Source of the DNA: Eupeodes corollae
Lineage: Eukaryota; Arthropoda; Insecta; Diptera; Syrphidae
Length of the DNA: 64,000 nucleotides
Assembly: GCF_945859685.1 (NCBI RefSeq)
Contig: NC_079149.1
Coordinates: 9,707,118-9,771,117, forward strand
Reading direction: 5' to 3'
Part shown: piece by piece, positions 11,183 to 22,470 of the stretch
Layout of the letters: each line of letters begins with the position of its first letter
Position numbering within the stretch: position 1 is the first letter of the stretch
Position numbers and translations under genes: made by a program
Notes under the pieces: model-generated
Database searches by the model: none
What the model saw: only the letters and a program-made list of their open reading frames with translations
What the model was told of the DNA's origin: nothing

Positions 11183-12250
11183 GGCTGGGATGCGACCCAT
11201 ACTGATAACTTCCCATCTCGTGTGTCGATTTGTCTTGCTTAAAAGTTTGTAAGTTTTCGTGTTGGGCTACAAAAGTTCTTAGTTGAATTATTCTTAAGAA
11301 AATTTAAATTATTAACAATATTCTTCATAGAGGTAACTAAATAGTTTAGTTTGAAAATCTAGTTTTGTTAAAAAGATTTTTTTTTAGTCAAAAATAAATG
11401 TTTACCAATTTTATTATCATTTCTTAAATTTTTTTTCAAATTGAATTAATGATATTAATTTGAGAAATAACAAGAACCAAATATCAATTTTTATTAAATT
11501 TGCGTATATTTTTTGTAGATTTTATTTTTTTTTAATAAAAAAAAAACGAACTGTTAGATTTTTATAAAAAAAATACTGAACATCGAAAACAATATTTTCT
11601 GTGAAATAAAAAAAGATTTAAACAATATTTTTAATTTTTAAAAGACATTTGAGTCAAAAGTAAATTTTTACCAAGTTTAAGTATATTTTTTTTGTTAAGT
11701 TTTTATTTTTTGTAAAAAACTATCAATTTGTTTTTCTCAAAATGTTAACAGATATTAAAAACGTTATTTTTTGTTGTACAAAATTGTTTTGAAGATAAAA
11801 TCATTTTGTAATCGTAAAATGTTCGAGGTGACAAATTTTTGTTTACAGTTTTTTGATTTATAAAAATAACCGTTATTTGGATTTTTTTTCAAAAAATATA
11901 CTTGTTTGGTATCACGCTATAATTATTCAATTTAATTTAATTCTTTAGTGTATTTGGTTCGTAAGATATTTGGGCCTAACCAAAATGTTCACATTTTTTT
12001 TAAACTGCTATGGTAAAAACAACTACCAAAGCAATTTTCTTGTGAGCCCTTTCTGCTTTATTATGTGTATAACAAAATTTATTTGAAGTCGATATCTCTA
12101 CTGGTTCTTGAGCTATGGACGACAAAAAAAGTTGCGAACGTACGAACGTACGAACACACGCACACACAGGCATCTTTCTAAAAATCTTTTTATTTCGACT
12201 CTATGGACCTTGAAACGTCGAGAAATGTCAAAATTTTCAATTTGATAAAT
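11183..12250 (-). repeat. ATR repeat family, near full-length copy (copy 5)
   Basis: The minus-strand copy begins with the conserved end block (GGCTGGGATGCGACCCAT ... ACTTCCCATC ... TTGTCTTGCTTAA, 11183-11265). The internal units follow, then ATCACGCTATAATTATT, GGTTCGTAAGATATTTGGG, CAAAATGTTCACAT, TGCTATGGTAAAA and the GACGACAAAAAAAGTTGCGAACGTACGAACG start word near 12120-12150. It is collinear with copy 2 when reverse complemented. Confidence 0.75.
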
Positions 12251-12339
12251 CGTACCCATTCCAATAATATCCTATTTGAAGTTAAAAATTGTGTTTCGAA
12301 TAAATACGCCGATAAAAATAAAAACAGATATGAAAATTA

Positions 12340-12560
12340 CAAAATATAAAAAATATTTTTACTAATTTTTAAATAATTTGTTCAATCTACACCTTTTTTT
12401 ACAAAACACGGAAATCTAAAGAAAAACAACAAACTGATAAGAAATGGTTTTCGACTCAAGTACTATGAAAATAAAAAAGATATTGACTTCAATTTGTTTA
12501 TCTTACATGACATGACGATGACGTCTCTTTTTTCCAGTGCCCAGAAACATACTTACAGTT
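12340..12560 (+). repeat. ATR-related fragment (copy 6)
   Basis: It contains the CAACAAACTGATAAGAAATGGTTTTCGACTC-type unit followed by a TTGACTTCAATTT word, as in 35340-35430 and 53630-53690. The ends are missing. Confidence 0.5.
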
Positions 12561-15272
12561 TTTAAATTTTTTAATTATAAAAATCCGATGCATTTTGTTT
12601 GATTATACATTAAAACTGCTATACAATTAAGTAAAGAATTTTAAAAAATAGTGCATTTTTGAAGTGAAAAGTGAGAAACATTCAAACATGCCAAAAAAAA
12701 TTATTAGGAAATTGTAAACAGAACTATGGAATTAGTTTAAAATGCTAATGAAAAACCTTAGACATAAAATACACGATTCCAAAGAATCGGTCTTAAAATA
12801 CTGCCTATATTTAAAGATTCAAAAATATCACCGCATAATAAGTTTGTCTTTAAAAAATTGAATGCCATTTTAACCTCAATTTATTAATTTATTGTTAGAG
12901 CGGTTTTTATTTTAAAATTATTTCTTTACATATAAAATTATTTAATTTTTTTCTGGAAACGTTTTTGGAATGCAGTTATTTAGTGTTTCTTAATAAATAT
13001 TTTACATTTGAATTTCGTTAAAAAATGTTTAATCGTTTTTTGAGATATAGAATTTTGAAAAAAAAATCACTGGACTTAATTTTTAAACTTCTCTAGCTTC
13101 GTAATGTCATGTATGATACAATTCTCAAGTTCTAAGTTGCTTAATAGTAAAAATTATCGAATTTTCAAAAATTCTTCGGTGTACCAAAATGTTCTTTAAA
13201 AAAATATAGTTACATAAGACATTGACATTTTAGGGTGAAGAGCATATCAGTATGCATATATATTTATCAAATTCTGACCCTATTATGATTATATAAAAAT
13301 TAATTTTATGATTAGTTAACACCCCTCTTTCTGTTATTTCCATACATTTTTCCTGAAAATCAATTTTGTCCTAATTTAAAATACGTTCTCGCCCCTTTCA
13401 GAAATAAAAAAAACTGGTATTTTTAAATTTTACTTTGTTAACTGATGCCCATATTGATGTTTTCATCGCTCTAACCAAGTTAAAAATGATTAGGTATAGG
13501 TTTACCAACCTATATAAGACGATTTATCTTATTATGTCTTTTCAAAGTATCTTCGTTCATCGAAAGTGAGGAGTAGAAATTCTACAGACTGAAGTGGCCA
13601 ATCGAAATCGAAACCTATTATTATCTGCTTTATATCCAGAATTTTATTTTTGCTTCGAAGATGTCTGACGCAATAAACAAACCAAGGTCTTTTTGGTGGT
13701 AGGTATATATATATAGATCAACATTAATCTAAACCGTATCTCAAGCTATCCCATGGTATAAATTATAGAGTATGTAACCGTTCATTGTGGCTATGAATGC
13801 CGTCCTGTACATAGTGCATACAAACATGATGCCAGACACAAAGTCTTAGCACTTTCTTCGACGACCCCCAATGTAGACAGAGGTTTAGTTTTGTTCTAGG
13901 AAAGAATTTTCTATACGCACAAGTTCTTGGTCCTTCTTCAAAAACAAAAAGAAAAAAAAAACAAAGATAAAAGAAGTAATGTAACGCCTTAAACATGTAC
14001 TCTGTACATTTGTACAATGTGTACATAAGCCATCATGATGTCCTGTCCATGTCCTTCGGCACTTAATCTCCTTGTTTTTTGTTTGAAACGTTTCCAATTT
14101 TCTGTTTGGTCTTTTATTTTGTCATTTATTTTTGTTTTGTTTTGTCGTATATGAGACGAATGTAATATGTTTGTTTCATATAATGTACAAGCTGAGGCGG
14201 AGGTTCTTATGGTGACTTATAAATGGTAAATGGTTCCTCTTGGTTATATTCATTGGCATTGTCACTTTCAGAACTAAAAGACAAAATCCCAATCCCAAAC
14301 GAACCCAAAAGCAAGGTCTTTCCATTATAGACATCATTATTGAGACACAGCGGGTGATATCCCATATTAGGTTACCACAGCAGTCGCGCAGTTACCCTCG
14401 TCGACGTAGTCATTCACTCCACATGCATATGCGTCATTTTTATTTACTGAGGTTACTTCGGAATATATTTAAAAAAAAAAACATTAAATTCTGAAACTCA
14501 CATTTTCTTGAGATCGAGGATTAAGTTGTGAATTTTATTTCTTCAAAATAAAAAATATAAACATATAATGTAGGTTACCTACCTCATACGACGCACGTCT
14601 TTAATACAAAATGTCGTTAAAAAGACCTTTAAGGTAGTTAAAAATGAAAACTGAAGTAGCCAGTCTTAATTTGGATTTATGTTCGAAATAAAATTTTAAT
14701 TTATACTAACTTAACTATCCGTACATTCAAAAGACCTATCGAAACTCATGGAGACACTAATAAATCAAGAACTCTAGAAATATGTATATTGAACAAGGAA
14801 AGTTCTTAATGACAGGAACAAATTTTCGAAAATGAGTTTTTAATGCCGAAAACCCCATGCAAGAAATATTTGATGAAAATGTCATTGATAAAATGATTTA
14901 AACCTTGAAAATTGTTCTTATTGCTTATTTAATATCATTTACAATGCATTGAAAGAATTGAAAATGGATTCGGAGTGGATTTTGAAATTTTTGCTTTGTT
15001 AGAAATGTCAAAAATGAGAGTTCATTAACTTTCAATGGATAATGTAATTGATGTGAGTATAAACTGACCGATTTGGAATTAAATTTTGTTTCCATGTGTA
15101 TATCTCTTAATTTGGATTTTCAAAATTTTTGAATTACAAATGAGAACCATTTTCGAAAAGAAATATAATTGAGAATTTCAATAGTAACTATTTCACTTTA
15201 AATTGAGTTATATTTAAAAATATAAAAGTTTTTGAACTTAACCAAAATTTCAAATTTTGAAAAAAACTTCTT
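12561..15272. other. Unique AT-rich DNA, no gene recognised
   Basis: Both strands were read for protein motifs and nothing was found. Chance frames at 13763-14026, 13885-14097 and 14240-14494 overlap each other or carry A runs. An A-rich stretch at 14470-14480 and a T-rich patch at 14090-14140 are the only low-complexity features. Confidence 0.4.
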
Positions 15273-15534
15273 TAAAATACATGTGATTTGAGGATATTTT
15301 AAGTAAAAATGTATGAAAACAATGTTGATTTCAAAACGTTTTAAATGTTACTTGTAAAAAAAATATTTTCATTAACAATTTCACTAAAGGGAAGCTGGGA
15401 TGCTAAAATACATGTGATTTGAGGATATTTTAAGTAAAAATGTATGAAAACAATGTTGATTTCAAAACGTTTTAAATGTTACTTGTAAAAAAAATATTTT
15501 CATTAACAATTTCACTAAAGGGAAGCTGGGATGC
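15273..15534 (+). repeat. Perfect 131-bp tandem duplication
   Basis: Bases 15273-15403 and 15404-15534 are identical by eye over the full 131 bases. The unit runs from TAAAATACATGTGATTTGAGG to GGGAAGCTGGGATGC. Its right edge is the GCTGGGATGC word of the ATR end block, so the duplication swallowed the edge of an ATR copy. Zero divergence, against heavily decayed neighbours, means it is recent or is an assembly artefact. Confidence 0.92.
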
Positions 15535-15960
15535 TAACCAAACTGATACCTTCCAATCCGTGTTAGATTTTTTTAAATCTGTAACGAAACATTAAAAACA
15601 ATATTTTGTGTGCGATAACAAAGGTTGAATTCAATGTCTTTCTTTGTTCTCATAATACTTGAATCGAAAATCATTTTTAATTGATCTTTTTCTAATCAAA
15701 CTGATTGAAAGTAAGCAACAATATTTTGCATATGATAAAAGAAGTTTGATTAAAATAACCAAAAAAACCTTAAACAATTTAATTCATTAATTTTTTTTTG
15801 AAAATCGTTGGAGTTTTTCTTAAGATAATTGTATTTTATTGAATTATTTTTAAAAATATTTTTGTCATGGAAGATTACATAAATTTCGTTAAGATGACCC
15901 CTTTTTTAGATATCTAGATTTGATATTTTGACATCTTGGATCATTGCATGCTATTCAGAC
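15522..15960 (-). repeat. ATR repeat family, diverged copy (copy 7)
   Basis: The end block (GCTGGGATGCTAACCAAACTG, ACCTTCCAATCCGTG) is followed by minus-strand internal units (AATACTTGAATCGAAAATCA, CAACAATATTTTGCATATGA). It is more diverged than copies 2 and 5 and fades out near 15960. Confidence 0.6.
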
Positions 15961-16555
15961 AAAATAAGTACTTGTTTATAAAAATAATTTTAAAATTAAT
16001 TTATAAGTTTTGAGAGCATTTTAAGAACAAAAGAACGGTTCGTGTGGGGACCCTTTTATGGCCAATAAAATATTGATATTTTCTATTGAATGAAGCCGAG
16101 TTAAGAAACTGAAAATTCCATAAAAATTCAAGCATTTGGTGTTATTAGTTTGGTCTTAAGAAATGTAAATGTATGGCCTAACGCAAACCTGCTTATAATT
16201 TTGAACTGAATCGACCTAATGTATAGGGCTGTGGGATTAAAGACAAACAAATGGACGGCATCGGCGAGCCTGAAAAAATTCTCTTAAGTACACAATTGAA
16301 ATCAGCAGAAAAAGACAAACTCTTCTTTTCATCTAGCGCTTACTTGTGTTTCATGCTTTAAAATTCGAATACAAAAAGTAAAAATCTTAATCTACTACAA
16401 TGGGGGAGACTAACTATGAATGTAGCTGTCACTGTCAAAATTTTGTTTTTTTGTTAAGTTTAAACTGTAAGATTGATTTCATTTTCATTACAAATTTTAT
16501 TCATAACAATTGTGAAAAATGCTTGGAAAGGGCCGAAAACTGACTTCACTATGAA
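15961..16555. other. Unique AT-rich DNA, nothing recognised
   Basis: No repeat or coding similarity was seen before the Tigger-like frame. Confidence 0.4.
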
Positions 16556-16589
16556 TTAACTAAAAAAAAAATACAGATCCTCAAACAAC

Positions 16590-17043
16590 AAAGAGTTTGC
16601 TGTTAAATTAAATGAAGACTTTGAGCCAACAAGTGGCTGGCTTTCGGCTTTGGCGCTGGAAGCGAAGAGAAAATATAAGATACAAGAAAATTCAAGGTGA
16701 GGTGGATAACGCAGATGTTTCAGGAGCTGATCTATATCGCCAAAAAGTTTTGCCAAGTCTAATTTCCATGTACGAGCAATGTAACATCTTTAATGCTGAC
16801 GAAAGCGACCTTTGTTTCCAAGCCTCGCCAAATGGTACTTTAACAAAAAAGGGTGGAAAGATTGATAAAAGTCGACTCACTCTTCTTTTTCTCTGCAATG
16901 CCGATAGAACATTCAAAAAAGTATTTACCATCGGAAAACCCAAGAATCAAAGGTGCTTCAAAGGAAAACCATTCTTTAATTGGTTTCTTTCTAAATCATA
17001 CGCTATGTTGACGCTCACATTTTTTTCTCTCTTAAAATTTTAG
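16590..17043 (+). pseudogene. pogo/Tigger-like (CENP-B type) transposase fragment
   Basis: The frame from about 16640 to 17043 reads WKRRENIRYKKIQGE, then NADESDLCF and a stretch ending SRLTLLFLCNADRTF, IGKPKNQRCFKG. This is the signature of the Tc1/mariner-superfamily pogo/Tigger DDE domain: the NADETGL-like motif carries the first catalytic Asp, followed by the K(E)R(L)T core and the GKSKKPRCFK loop. Immediately upstream, another frame gives FEPTSGWL (about 16618-16642), the end of the CENP-B DNA-binding domain, so one frameshift lies near 16640. The N-terminal DNA-binding region and the second half of the catalytic domain are missing or unrecognisable. Full-length relatives are several hundred residues. 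It is a dead fragment. Confidence 0.85.
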
Positions 17044-17219
17044 AAAAAAGCAAATTCATACATCTGCGAACGGAAATAAGTTAAGCTTTGAAAATATTTT
17101 AAACTTATTTTCAAAGATTTTATTCAAAAAATCATCTTTTTGTCATTATATATTGTTTGAAACTCAGCAACTTTAATGTTGATAATCCAATACATCCACA
17201 GAGAGTGACATTCCAGACA

Positions 17220-17380
17220 AGAATATGGAATGGATGCATCATTGTGACATTTTTCTCGGAAAAAGAGGCCTCTAACAACGATTTGGCCAACTGTAGGCGT
17301 GCAGAGCAGTCGGTTAACAACTTTTTTTTTACTGAAATTGAAGACCTGCATCATTTGGAAATTGTCAATTACTGTCTTCT
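17220..17380 (+). repeat. Diverged direct repeat, member 1 (partner 18425-18565)
   Basis: Shared words in the same order are GAATGGATGCATCATTGT (GAAATGGATGAATCATTGT in the partner), ATTTTTCTCGGAAAAAGAG, AGGCGTGCAGAGCAGTCGGTTAACAACTTTTTT and CATTTGGAAATTG. No domain was identified. Confidence 0.75.
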
Positions 17381-17969
17381 TTTCTTACAAAATTAATCTA
17401 TTTCCGAAACGAGTGTAAGAATCATTAACATTTAAGCTCCCAGTAAAAATGTTTTAAACTTGCTTTTACCCAAGTCCATAGAAAAATATCAATGCTAAAG
17501 TTTTGTAATAAAAAGCAAGAGGGGGAGAGGATTTAATGACGAATTTTAATCTAAATTTTAAATTTCATGTAGACGGGAGCACATGGTACAAATGTTTGTA
17601 TGATTTTAATGGCAAAGGTACTTTAACAAAAATCAATACTTCACTCGTACAACAACCCTTATTAAAAACGTTACAGAGCCAGTGTCAGAGTCCTATAAGA
17701 GAATATCCTAGGCTAGGCAAAAATTTATTGTACAATATTCCTTTCCGGGACAGGTATACTCAAACAGGAGTATAGCATTATCCCGCATATAGAAAGAATA
17801 GAATCACCCTTCTGCCAGAACTCATTTATTTTTCATTCATATATTGCAATCGAATAAAAAAGTCCTACGTCATATGAGTGCTAGAATCTAAATAGAAGAG
17901 AACATTTCAAAATCCCCCCATCATCAGGATAAAAGAATGTCCCATATAAAAAGTTGGTTCAGAAAAGCC

Positions 17970-18220
17970 TAATCGTGATAAAAATAATTTGTAACACTCT
18001 GAATGGAAATGTTGAAGGATTTACATTAATTTAGTTACTGTTTTCTGTATAAGTTGTAAGTCTCATAAGTGTTTGGTTGTTTACCAAATGGTTAATAACA
18101 AGGATTATACGTGCATGTTAATTATACGAAGGTTTAAGTATTTCCGATAAAAATAAGATTTTAGCGGGTTGTTTGTGCTGGTTTAAGTTTTTCTTAAGTA
18201 AAAATAATCGTTTTGGATTA
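17970..18220 (+). repeat. Diverged ~280-bp direct repeat, member 1 (partner 19830-20110)
   Basis: Shared words in order are CGTGATAAAAATAATTTGTAA (CGTGACAAAAATAATTTGTAA in the partner), GAATGGAAATG, GGATTTACATTAATT, CATAAGTG, GGATTATACGTGCATGTTAATT and GGGTTGTTTGTGC. Unknown element. Confidence 0.7.
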
Positions 18221-18295
18221 GCTGGCAAAAATAATAGAACGCATCATTTGAAAAAATGAGCAATCTTGGAAGAATAGCAGAAACAAGGATATAGC

Positions 18296-18648
18296 TGAAC
18301 GAATTTTCCTACTACTTCTTGACGTTCTAGGATTGAACTTTCTGATCACATTTTACTTCTAAAACATTCGAAACTATTTAAAAAAACAACTACATGTTGA
18401 AAAAAGAATGAAAGTTGGAAATGGATTATGAAATGGATGAATCATTGTCGTATTTTTCTTGGAAAATGAGTCTGCAAATAATGTTTCGTCAACTTTAGGC
18501 GTACATAGTCTTTGGTTAACAACTTTTTTGAACTAAAATTGAAAAAATGACTCATTTGGAAGTCGGTAATGAGAAAATAAAATAATAAGACAAATTTTTC
18601 ATTGCAATTACAACCTGCACGAATTGTCCTACTACTTCTTGACGTTCT
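18296..18648 (+). repeat. Short direct repeats sharing a 25-bp identical word
   Basis: CCTACTACTTCTTGACGTTC followed by TAGGA occurs identically near 18307 and 18625, each preceded by GAAT. The copies are ~320 bp apart and bracket the 18425-18565 member. Confidence 0.8.
18425..18565 (+). repeat. Diverged direct repeat, member 2 (partner 17220-17380)
   Basis: It is collinear with 17220-17380 over about 140 bases, with indels. The clearest segment is TTAGGCGTACATAG followed by GGTTAACAACTTTTTTGAACT. Both members lie downstream of the Tigger fragment, so they may be two remnants of that element's distal region. Confidence 0.7.
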
Positions 18649-19829
18649 AGGAATGATTGATGAAAGGATGAAAACTATCCATACTAAAAAGCGACATATT
18701 TTAAATTTTGTTCGGTGATGCTAACAGAAGACATTACAAACTTTGTTTAATTGCAAACGATGCTATATGGCACGAGATGGACGATAACAAAGATTGTATC
18801 CATCTTGTAACTTTAAACTATTGAAAAAGAAAAAGGGTTGAAACACTACCATGATAGCCTTTGAACTTTTTTCAACCCTTAAACTCGCATATAACAAAAG
18901 ATGGGTGATGGACACTGGACAGAACATGGGTAATGGACAATGGACGATGGGCTATCCAAAAAAGAGTGAAATTAAATTTACATCTTTTCCTTTTTGCATA
19001 CGAAATAATATTGTAATTTACATATACAGCGGTGAATACACAAAACTGGTATTAAACAGCTTCCCAAAAAATGAAACCTGAGGTGTGTCGCATGGACCAA
19101 TGAAAATTTTCAAGATAAGATCATGACTGGCCGCACATTCTGTTCTATTACGCTTACGGACAAATTATAAGAAACTAACCCTTAACTATTGTATAAAGGT
19201 CCTTCCTCTATAAGGTCACGAGTTCTGGCATCAGAGATATAGAAAGAAAGAAAATATATAGAAAGTCCTTTTTGAAGGACCATATCACCGGCATCGTCGT
19301 CGTCGTCATGGACCATTTTGTTTAAAATATATTCGTACGCTACGCCGCGCTGATGAAATCAAAGTTGAACTTTTGAAAAGACTTTCAGGATCTGAATATA
19401 AAAGTTACAATTTATGACCTATGAAGGAACTTTTGTAAAGGGTTTTTTTTGCGGATGAACTTTATATTTTAACGGCCAGCGAACAGGACGACACCGACCG
19501 AAACCGACGACGACGCATATTTAGTATCAGTTTCAATCTTGAAAAAGGGTAAAAATATTCAGGACTCTCTAATGACAACATTATTTTTGTAAACTTGTTT
19601 TATTTGTTCCTCCTAGAGGTTAATTAATGATAAAAGAAATGTGTGAATGTCGGTTCAATTAATAATGTGGTTTCTTTTTGAAATTGAAGGCAAAGATAAG
19701 GAAGGTCGATTAAATGTCCCTGATAACAAAGTCCCACATGAACTGTTAGTTGAGATATAGTTACAATCAAAAAGCTATATTGTCCTTAAATACCCCCAAA
19801 TTCAAAATAAAAACACCATAAACTATGAA

Positions 19830-20110
19830 TAATATCGTGACAAAAATAATTTGTAATCCCGGAATGAAATGACAATGGATTTGCATTCATTAGTTTTTTG
19901 AAGTCATATAAGTGGGTGGTCCCTGTGGGGTGGTAGTTGATGGATATATGGGGTTCTTATTTAAATGACCAATTAGAAGGATTACTCGTGCGTGTTAATT
20001 GTTGGAACTTAACGATTTCAAAAACGCCTTAAGAAGAGGGTTGTTTTTTCCTTGTTTTTTTTGTTTGGCTTTTCTTGAATCAATTCAAGCAATTAGTAAT
20101 TTTATTAAGT
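19830..20110 (+). repeat. Diverged ~280-bp direct repeat, member 2 (partner 17970-18220)
   Basis: It has the same ordered words as its partner: CAAAAATAATTTGTAATCCCGG, GGATTTGCATTCATT, CATATAAGTGGGTGG, GGATTACTCGTGCGTGTTAATT and GGGTTGTTTTTTCC. No coding frame was recognised in either. Confidence 0.7.
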
Positions 20111-20399
20111 GACAACTTTATATGGAGGCTATCGATTTCCCGTATCGCAAGTACCTTCTGTATTTAGGTTCTGTTTTATTCAAAAAATACTAACAGTTTT
20201 TGTAGCTACATGAGCAATTTTGGTAACCCATGTTTTGACAGATGAGAATGTTAAATTTTTTTTACTTTGCATAAAAAAAAATAAGAATATTTAAATTTAT
20301 GTATGTTTTGAATATAATACAATTCTTTTATTAAAAACAATCTATACTTTTAAATATCTTTCAAAAATATACTTAATGTTTTCCAATCATGATGTTTAT

Positions 20400-20680
20400 A
20401 GTCTCTTGTAGGGTAAGAGTATTTTTCCCGAAAAAGTAGCGTCTTTGAGTTTTTAATATTGGACAGGTACCTATGAAATGTAGACAATCATCTTTTGATT
20501 TTAGGTTGCACAGGGTACAAAATTGGCTAAAACTATAATTATAAGCACATCCAAGTGGAGAATTTCACATCTTGCTTTAAAGATTAGAGATATCTCTTCA
20601 TAACTCAGTGAATCCTTGAAACAATTTCTGGAACCAAGATTATAGCTGAGCTGACTGTAGATTAATCTACTGAATAAGGC
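20400..20680 (-). pseudogene. LINE-B C-terminal CCHC zinc-knuckle region
   Basis: On the minus strand, LIFKARCEILHLDV (about 20590-20550) is followed after a frameshift by CTLCNLKSKDDCLHFIGTCP (20461-20520) and RRYFFREKYSY. The C-x2-C-x8-H-x4-C spacing is the zinc knuckle common at the C terminus of LINE proteins, thought to bind the element RNA. A stop precedes it, so it is disconnected from the RT frame. Confidence 0.8.
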
Positions 20681-21159
20681 TTGAGCTTCTTCTATCAGTG
20701 CCTCATTATGTACTTATTTTTCTCTATGATGCTGTACATTTATTCTTTCACATGGCTTACATTGCTGAAATCATCATCCAATCTCACTCCACGCTCATTT
20801 CCAACAGATTGCCATCTTGAAAACCACCAGTCCTTCTTAGCTCATATAAAAGAAGTTTTTTCGAAAGTCTTGTGCTCTGATGGTTGCTGCAGATTTTGAT
20901 GATGTAGTCAGCTTGCAACTTCAGGGTGCTTGTTAGAAGTGTTGGCAGTCCTGTTTCTTAATAAATCACGTAACTAGGCGTATTTAGAGGTAGCTTAAAA
21001 AGTTTTTTTTATAAAATTCCTATAAAATTTTTCTATTTCTTCATACTCTTCTGATCCCCAAACTTGAGCAGCATACAAGAGATTAGATTTCACTACCGAT
21101 TCAACTAGTTTGAATTTTGTAGATAAATTAATTTGTTTGTTAAAGATGATATTTTTCCA

Positions 21160-22255
21160 TGTTAATTTTATCAAACTTTTATGAGCTTTGGGCTTTCTCC
21201 AATTTCAATTTCCAGCCTAGATATTTGATGTCTTTTACCACCTCCATTATATTTCCAGCTTTTTCCATTATAAGTTGTGTACGGGCAAATACCATTATTT
21301 TGGGTTTTATTGTGTTGGTAGAAAGTCCCCATCTGTTACAATATGACGATAACCGATTGATCATCAATTGTAAACCTTTGGGTGATTCTGAAAGTATAAT
21401 GAGGTCATCGACATATAGTAACGCATTCACGGTGCAGCTAGCTACTCTTAATCCCTCAGGAAGTTCATATACAACATCATTTATAAATAACGAGAACAAA
21501 AGAGCGCTAAGCGGGCATCCTTGTTTGACTCCTGTTCTGGTTCTAAACCATTCTGAAAAGCTCACACCATCCAAAACAGCAGCCTTGGTACTAGTGTACA
21601 TCTCTCTAATTACGTTTAGGAACTTTGTAGATATACCAATTTGTGTTAGCTTATAAATAAGAGCATTCCTATTGATTAGGTCAAAAGTAGCTTTAAGGTC
21701 AACGAAAATGCGAAGACCTTTTTGTTACGTGCTTGAAACGATAGTGCAAAAATGTGATCGATCGATCGATTTTTCGAGCCTTACTAGTACAACTAGTATA
21801 CTGCAAAATATTTTTGCAATAACATCCATGAATGAAATTCTTCTGTAATTTTCAGGAGAATCTAGTAAGCTGTTTTTGTGTATAGGGAAAATGACGGATT
21901 TTTTGAACGATGGAGGTATGTCGGCATTCATAAAGATTTTATTAAAAATAACTTTTAAATGGTTGAGAAGCATAGGGCTTGTATTTTTGAAAAATTCGTA
22001 GGGAATTCCTTCTTCACCACTTGCCTTGTTGTTTTTTGCTTTGTTTAACACAGCTTCAAGCTTCAATTTCTTCGCTTTCCATGTATTCATCAAATATTTG
22101 GTCAGTGATTAAAGGATCCGCAGTGAAAGTTGTAGGTAAAACTCGAGCCGTTGGAGAGAAGAAGCTTTTAAAGTGAGTGCCAAGGGTTTCAGTATAAATA
22201 CCCGCACCTATTTTATAGTTGGTTCCGATAATTTCTTTCACAATTTTCCAGAAGT
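21160..22255 (-). pseudogene. LINE-B reverse transcriptase, frameshifted
   Basis: Reading downward from 22255: KEIIGTNYK and FKSFFSP (linker); NNKASGEEGIPYEFFKN (about 22040-21990); SVIFPIHK and PENYRRISFMDVIAKIFC (about 21910-21830). After a frameshift near 21720 come RIFVDLKATFDLINRNAL (first catalytic Asp motif, about 21715-21660), TGVKQGCPLSALLFSLFIND (about 21535-21475), LLYVDDLIILSES (YVDD at 21403-21414) and DIKYLGWKLKLEKAQSS (about 21240-21180). The YVDD catalytic pair is intact. There are two clear frameshifts in about 360 residues. The opposite strand is open over 21159-21656 only as a shadow. Confidence 0.9.
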
Positions 22256-22470
22256 CCTTGCGTTTTTTGTTAGGCCTAAAAAGGAATGTTGATATTGAGA
22301 TTATTCATTTTTCCAACAAAGTCGAGGAAGTAGATTCAGATTGGTTTCTGTCGTTTGTGAAGTGTTCGTGGTTTCTACTTTAATAAGCATATGATCAGAA
22401 TATGGCTTGCCTGAATTTTTTTTAGCAGCGCAAAGATAGGTGACAGATAAACCTTGTGCTGGCTTATATG

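Larger units (their letters stand above)
17044..20260. other. Unassigned DNA with several internal duplications
   Basis: No coding similarity is recognised, although the part next to 17043 may be the decayed remainder of the Tigger element. Three diverged duplicate pairs are visible and listed separately. A small GATGG-rich stretch at 18902-18950 (ATGGGTGATGGACACTGGAC and similar) and a GACGACGACG run near 19505 are simple sequence. Confidence 0.45.
20270..22470 (-). mobile_element. LINE-B: decayed non-LTR retrotransposon (5'-truncated)
   Basis: On the minus strand from 22470 down to about 20270 there is, in order, the C-terminal end of an endonuclease (PYSDHMLIKV, about 22390-22420), a linker, a reverse transcriptase (22241-21160) and a C-terminal CCHC zinc knuckle (20461-20520), ending in an AT-rich tail. 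The order and motifs are those of an L2/Daphne/RTE-like LINE; the clade is unresolved. It is broken by frameshifts near 22060, 21720 and several places below 21160. Most of the endonuclease is absent, the 5' truncation usual for LINE copies. Confidence 0.87.

Noticed and set aside
21159..21656. 165-codon plus-strand frame
   Set aside because: It is the antisense shadow of the LINE-B reverse transcriptase, whose motifs are clear on the minus strand.
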